Source: Acetobacteraceae bacterium
Lineage (GTDB): Bacteria > Pseudomonadota > Alphaproteobacteria > Acetobacterales > Acetobacteraceae
Direction of reading: 5' to 3'
Assembly: GCA_014377905.1 (NCBI GenBank)
Contig: JACMOQ010000628.1
Location: 1 to 8,139, forward strand
Length of the DNA: 8,139 nucleotides
How positions within the stretch are numbered: the first letter of the stretch is position 1; every line of letters starts with the position of its first letter. The notes beneath the pieces were generated by a model. The model made no database searches. It saw only the letters and a list, made by a program, of their open reading frames with translations, and was not told where the DNA came from. The translations under genes were made by a program, and so were the position numbers. Positions 6,515-8,139 of this stretch are shown piece by piece.

Positions 6515-6529
6515 GAACATATAACGAAC
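6515..6529. promoter_or_regulatory. SOS (LexA) box 2, GAAC-N7-GAAC
   Basis: GAACATATAACGAAC is a second perfect alphaproteobacterial LexA site, in the opposite orientation to box 1, with 34 bases between the box centres. A TATAAC hexamer at 6520-6525 inside this box could be the recA -10 element, so LexA bound here would block the promoter directly. The -10 assignment is inference because no matching -35 element was identified. Confidence 0.8.
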
Positions 6530-6640
6530 GAATTCTTAATGACCCGTAAACCAGCGATTGTCCCGGCCATGCCGGATATGACAGACTCGGATGAGACCCA
6601 ACCGCGGCGGGCGGCAGGCGCCCGCGGCCAGGAGATGTCG

Positions 6641-7678
6641 ATGGACAAGAACAAAGCGCTCGACGCGGCAATGATCCAGATTGAACGGGCCTTCGGAAAA
6701 GGCTCGATCATGCGCATGGGTGCGCGAACCGGCGATGAGCATATCGAAGTGATTCCGTCTGGCTCGCTGGGGTTGGATTTGGCGCTCGGCATTGGTGGTA
6801 TGCCACGCGGGCGTATTATCGAGATTTACGGGCCGGAAAGTTCGGGCAAGACCACCTTGGCGCTGCATGCGATTGCCGAGGCGCAGCGCAAAGGTGGCAC
6901 CTGCGCATTTATCGACGCCGAACATGCGCTCGATCCGATTTACGCCCGCAAACTGGGCGTCGATGTCGATAATCTCCTGATTAGCCAACCCGATGCCGGC
7001 GAACAGGCGCTCGAAATTTGCGACACGCTGGTGCGATCCGGTGCGATGGACGTGCTGGTGATCGATTCGGTTGCAGCTTTGGTGCCGCGTGCCGAGCTTG
7101 AAGGCGAAATGGGCGATAGCCACATGGGCCTGCATGCGCGCCTAATGAGCCAAGCATTGCGTAAGATCACCGGCAGTGTCAGCCGCAGCAAGACCATGCT
7201 GATCTTCCTTAATCAGATCCGCATGAAGATCGGGGTGATGTTCGGCAATCCCGAAACGACCACCGGCGGCAATGCGCTGAAATTCTATGCCTCAATCCGA
7301 CTGGAAATTCGCCGCATCGGCCAGATCAAGGACCGCGAGGAAGTGGTCGGCAACCAAACTCGGGTGAAGGTAGTGAAGAACAAGCTGGCACCACCGTTTC
7401 GCCAGGTTGAGTTCGACATCATGTATGGCGAGGGGATCAGCAAGGTCGGCGAATTGATCGATCTTGGGGTAAAGGCTGGGGTAGTGGAAAAATCCGGCGC
7501 CTGGTTCAGTTGTGACAGCACGCGGATCGGTCAAGGTCGGGAAAACGCCAAGCAGTTCCTGCGCGATCACCCCGAAATGGCTGCCAGCATCGAAAAGAAA
7601 GTGCGCGATCAGGCCGGCGTGGTCACCAACATGATGATCTCGACTGCGGAACCGGAAGACGCCGAGGCTGCTGAATAA
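6641..7678 (+). CDS. recA: Recombinase RecA
   Basis: RecA forms ATP-dependent filaments on single-stranded DNA, carries out strand exchange and stimulates LexA self-cleavage. From the ATG at 6641 the product is 345 residues. It shows the N-terminal KALDAAMIQIERAFGKGSIM helix, Walker A GPESSGKT (64-71, K70), Walker B VLVIDSVAAL, loop L1 EGEMGDSHMGLHARLMSQAL, FLNQIRMKIGVMFGNPETTT with loop L2, and an acidic C-terminal tail (EPEDAEAAE). This start is chosen because AGGAG at 6630-6634 lies six bases upstream and K70 then aligns with E. coli K72. In-frame ATGs at 6539, 6569, 6578 and 6635 would give up to 34 extra residues, not conserved as far as I can tell. Two SOS boxes precede it. A deaminase-like gene follows almost immediately. 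Confidence 0.97.
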   Translation: MDKNKALDAAMIQIERAFGKGSIMRMGARTGDEHIEVIPSGSLGLDLALGIGGMPRGRIIEIYGPESSGKTTLALHAIAEAQRKGGTCAFIDAEHALDPIYARKLGVDVDNLLISQPDAGEQALEICDTLVRSGAMDVLVIDSVAALVPRAELEGEMGDSHMGLHARLMSQALRKITGSVSRSKTMLIFLNQIRMKIGVMFGNPETTTGGNALKFYASIRLEIRRIGQIKDREEVVGNQTRVKVVKNKLAPPFRQVEFDIMYGEGISKVGELIDLGVKAGVVEKSGAWFSCDSTRIGQGRENAKQFLRDHPEMAASIEKKVRDQAGVVTNMMISTAEPEDAEAAE

Positions 7679-7685
7679 AGCTTTG

Positions 7686-8096
7686 ATGCAAAACCTGACC
7701 GATGGTGATCTCGCATTGGTTGCCGCTGCGGTAGCAACCCTGCGGGTGCATTATCGGCCATTCTGGCACACTGTCGCTGCCGCCTTGCGCATGGAAGATG
7801 GGCGGATTGTGACCGGGGTGCATCTTGGCGCCACGGTCGGGCGGATGGCGATATGTGCAGAAGCGGTGGCGGTGGGCCGGGCGGTGCTCGAAGGCGGTGG
7901 CAGGATTGTACGTGCCGTTGCTGTCCGGCATCCCAAGCCAGATGAAGACGGTGAGATTGCCGTGGTGTCGCCGTGCGGCGGGTGTCGGGAATTATTCGCC
8001 GATCATGCACCCGGCGCGGCGATCATCGTGCCGGGACCGGATGGACTTGCGATCTGGTCGGTGCCGGGCCTGCTGCCGCTGCCCTATCAACGCTGA
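7686..8096 (+). CDS. Cytidine deaminase-like zinc hydrolase
   Basis: The 136-residue product has the cytidine deaminase fold signature: C57-A-E59 in AICAEAVAVGRA, with E59 as the expected proton shuttle, and P96-C97-G-G-C100-R-E, giving three cysteine zinc ligands as in the small homotetrameric deaminases. It has no signal or membrane segment and is probably cytoplasmic. The nucleoside-binding N-x-E motif that normally precedes the first zinc ligand (as in NVENASY) is replaced by GVHLGATVGR, so cytidine may not be the substrate; blasticidin-S-deaminase-like or other relatives are possible. It begins seven bases after the recA stop (a TTG at 7683 is an alternative start), with no terminator between, so it is probably on the recA transcript and may be SOS-induced. 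The ribosome binding site is weak. Confidence 0.8.
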   Translation: MQNLTDGDLALVAAAVATLRVHYRPFWHTVAAALRMEDGRIVTGVHLGATVGRMAICAEAVAVGRAVLEGGGRIVRAVAVRHPKPDEDGEIAVVSPCGGCRELFADHAPGAAIIVPGPDGLAIWSVPGLLPLPYQR

Positions 8097-8139
8097 CAGA
8101 ACTTGCCGGGGTGCGGCTGCGGTGGCCATAATCTCGGAC

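Noticed and set aside
6536..7135. Minus-strand open frame of 199 codons opposite recA
   Set aside because: Antisense shadow of the strongly conserved recA coding sequence, with no recognisable motif.
8097..8139. Possible gene start or terminator in the last 43 bases
   Set aside because: No convincing frame, hairpin or ribosome binding site can be supported in so short a stretch.

Overview
The window looks like chromosome of a motile alphaproteobacterium, most likely a sphingomonad-type organism. Four things point there: a CckA-type hybrid histidine kinase directly after flhB; direct-repeat SOS boxes of the alphaproteobacterial GTTC-N7-GTTC type before recA; a TTAA-N7-TTAG (CtrA-like) site in the flagellar intergenic region; and moderately high GC. 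The genus is inference and cannot be fixed from this sequence alone.

Layout. At the left edge (2-100) is the C-terminal tail of an IS5-family transposase, followed by a probable element end. Next is a minus-strand flagellar block, read right to left: a small unrecognised gene (1200-1475), a FliO-like gene (899-1168) and fliP (168-902). A divergent intergenic region (1476-1591) holds a CtrA-like box and short palindromes. Rightward from it runs a compact plus-strand cluster: flgB, flgC, fliE, fliQ, fliR, flhB and a CckA-like kinase, with ATGA overlaps at fliQ/fliR and flhB/kinase. After a short intergenic region with two opposed SOS boxes comes recA. A cytidine-deaminase-fold gene follows it with almost no gap. 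The last 43 bases show nothing I can name.

How the genes fit together. FliP, FliQ, FliR and FlhB (with FliO as assembly factor) form the inner-membrane export gate of the flagellar type III secretion system. FliE, FlgB and FlgC are the first rod parts exported through it. CckA-type kinases feed phosphate through ChpT to CtrA, which activates early flagellar genes in Caulobacter. The kinase at the end of this operon and the CtrA-like box at its head could therefore be two ends of one circuit (inference). recA begins a separate transcription unit with its own SOS-type control region, and the deaminase-like gene probably shares its transcript.

There is no clear new defence or mobile system here. 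The points most worth a second look are the CtrA-like box paired with a short, apparently soluble CckA-like kinase; the head-to-head SOS boxes; the deaminase-like gene behind recA with a non-canonical substrate motif; and the small unknown gene heading the fliO-fliP block.
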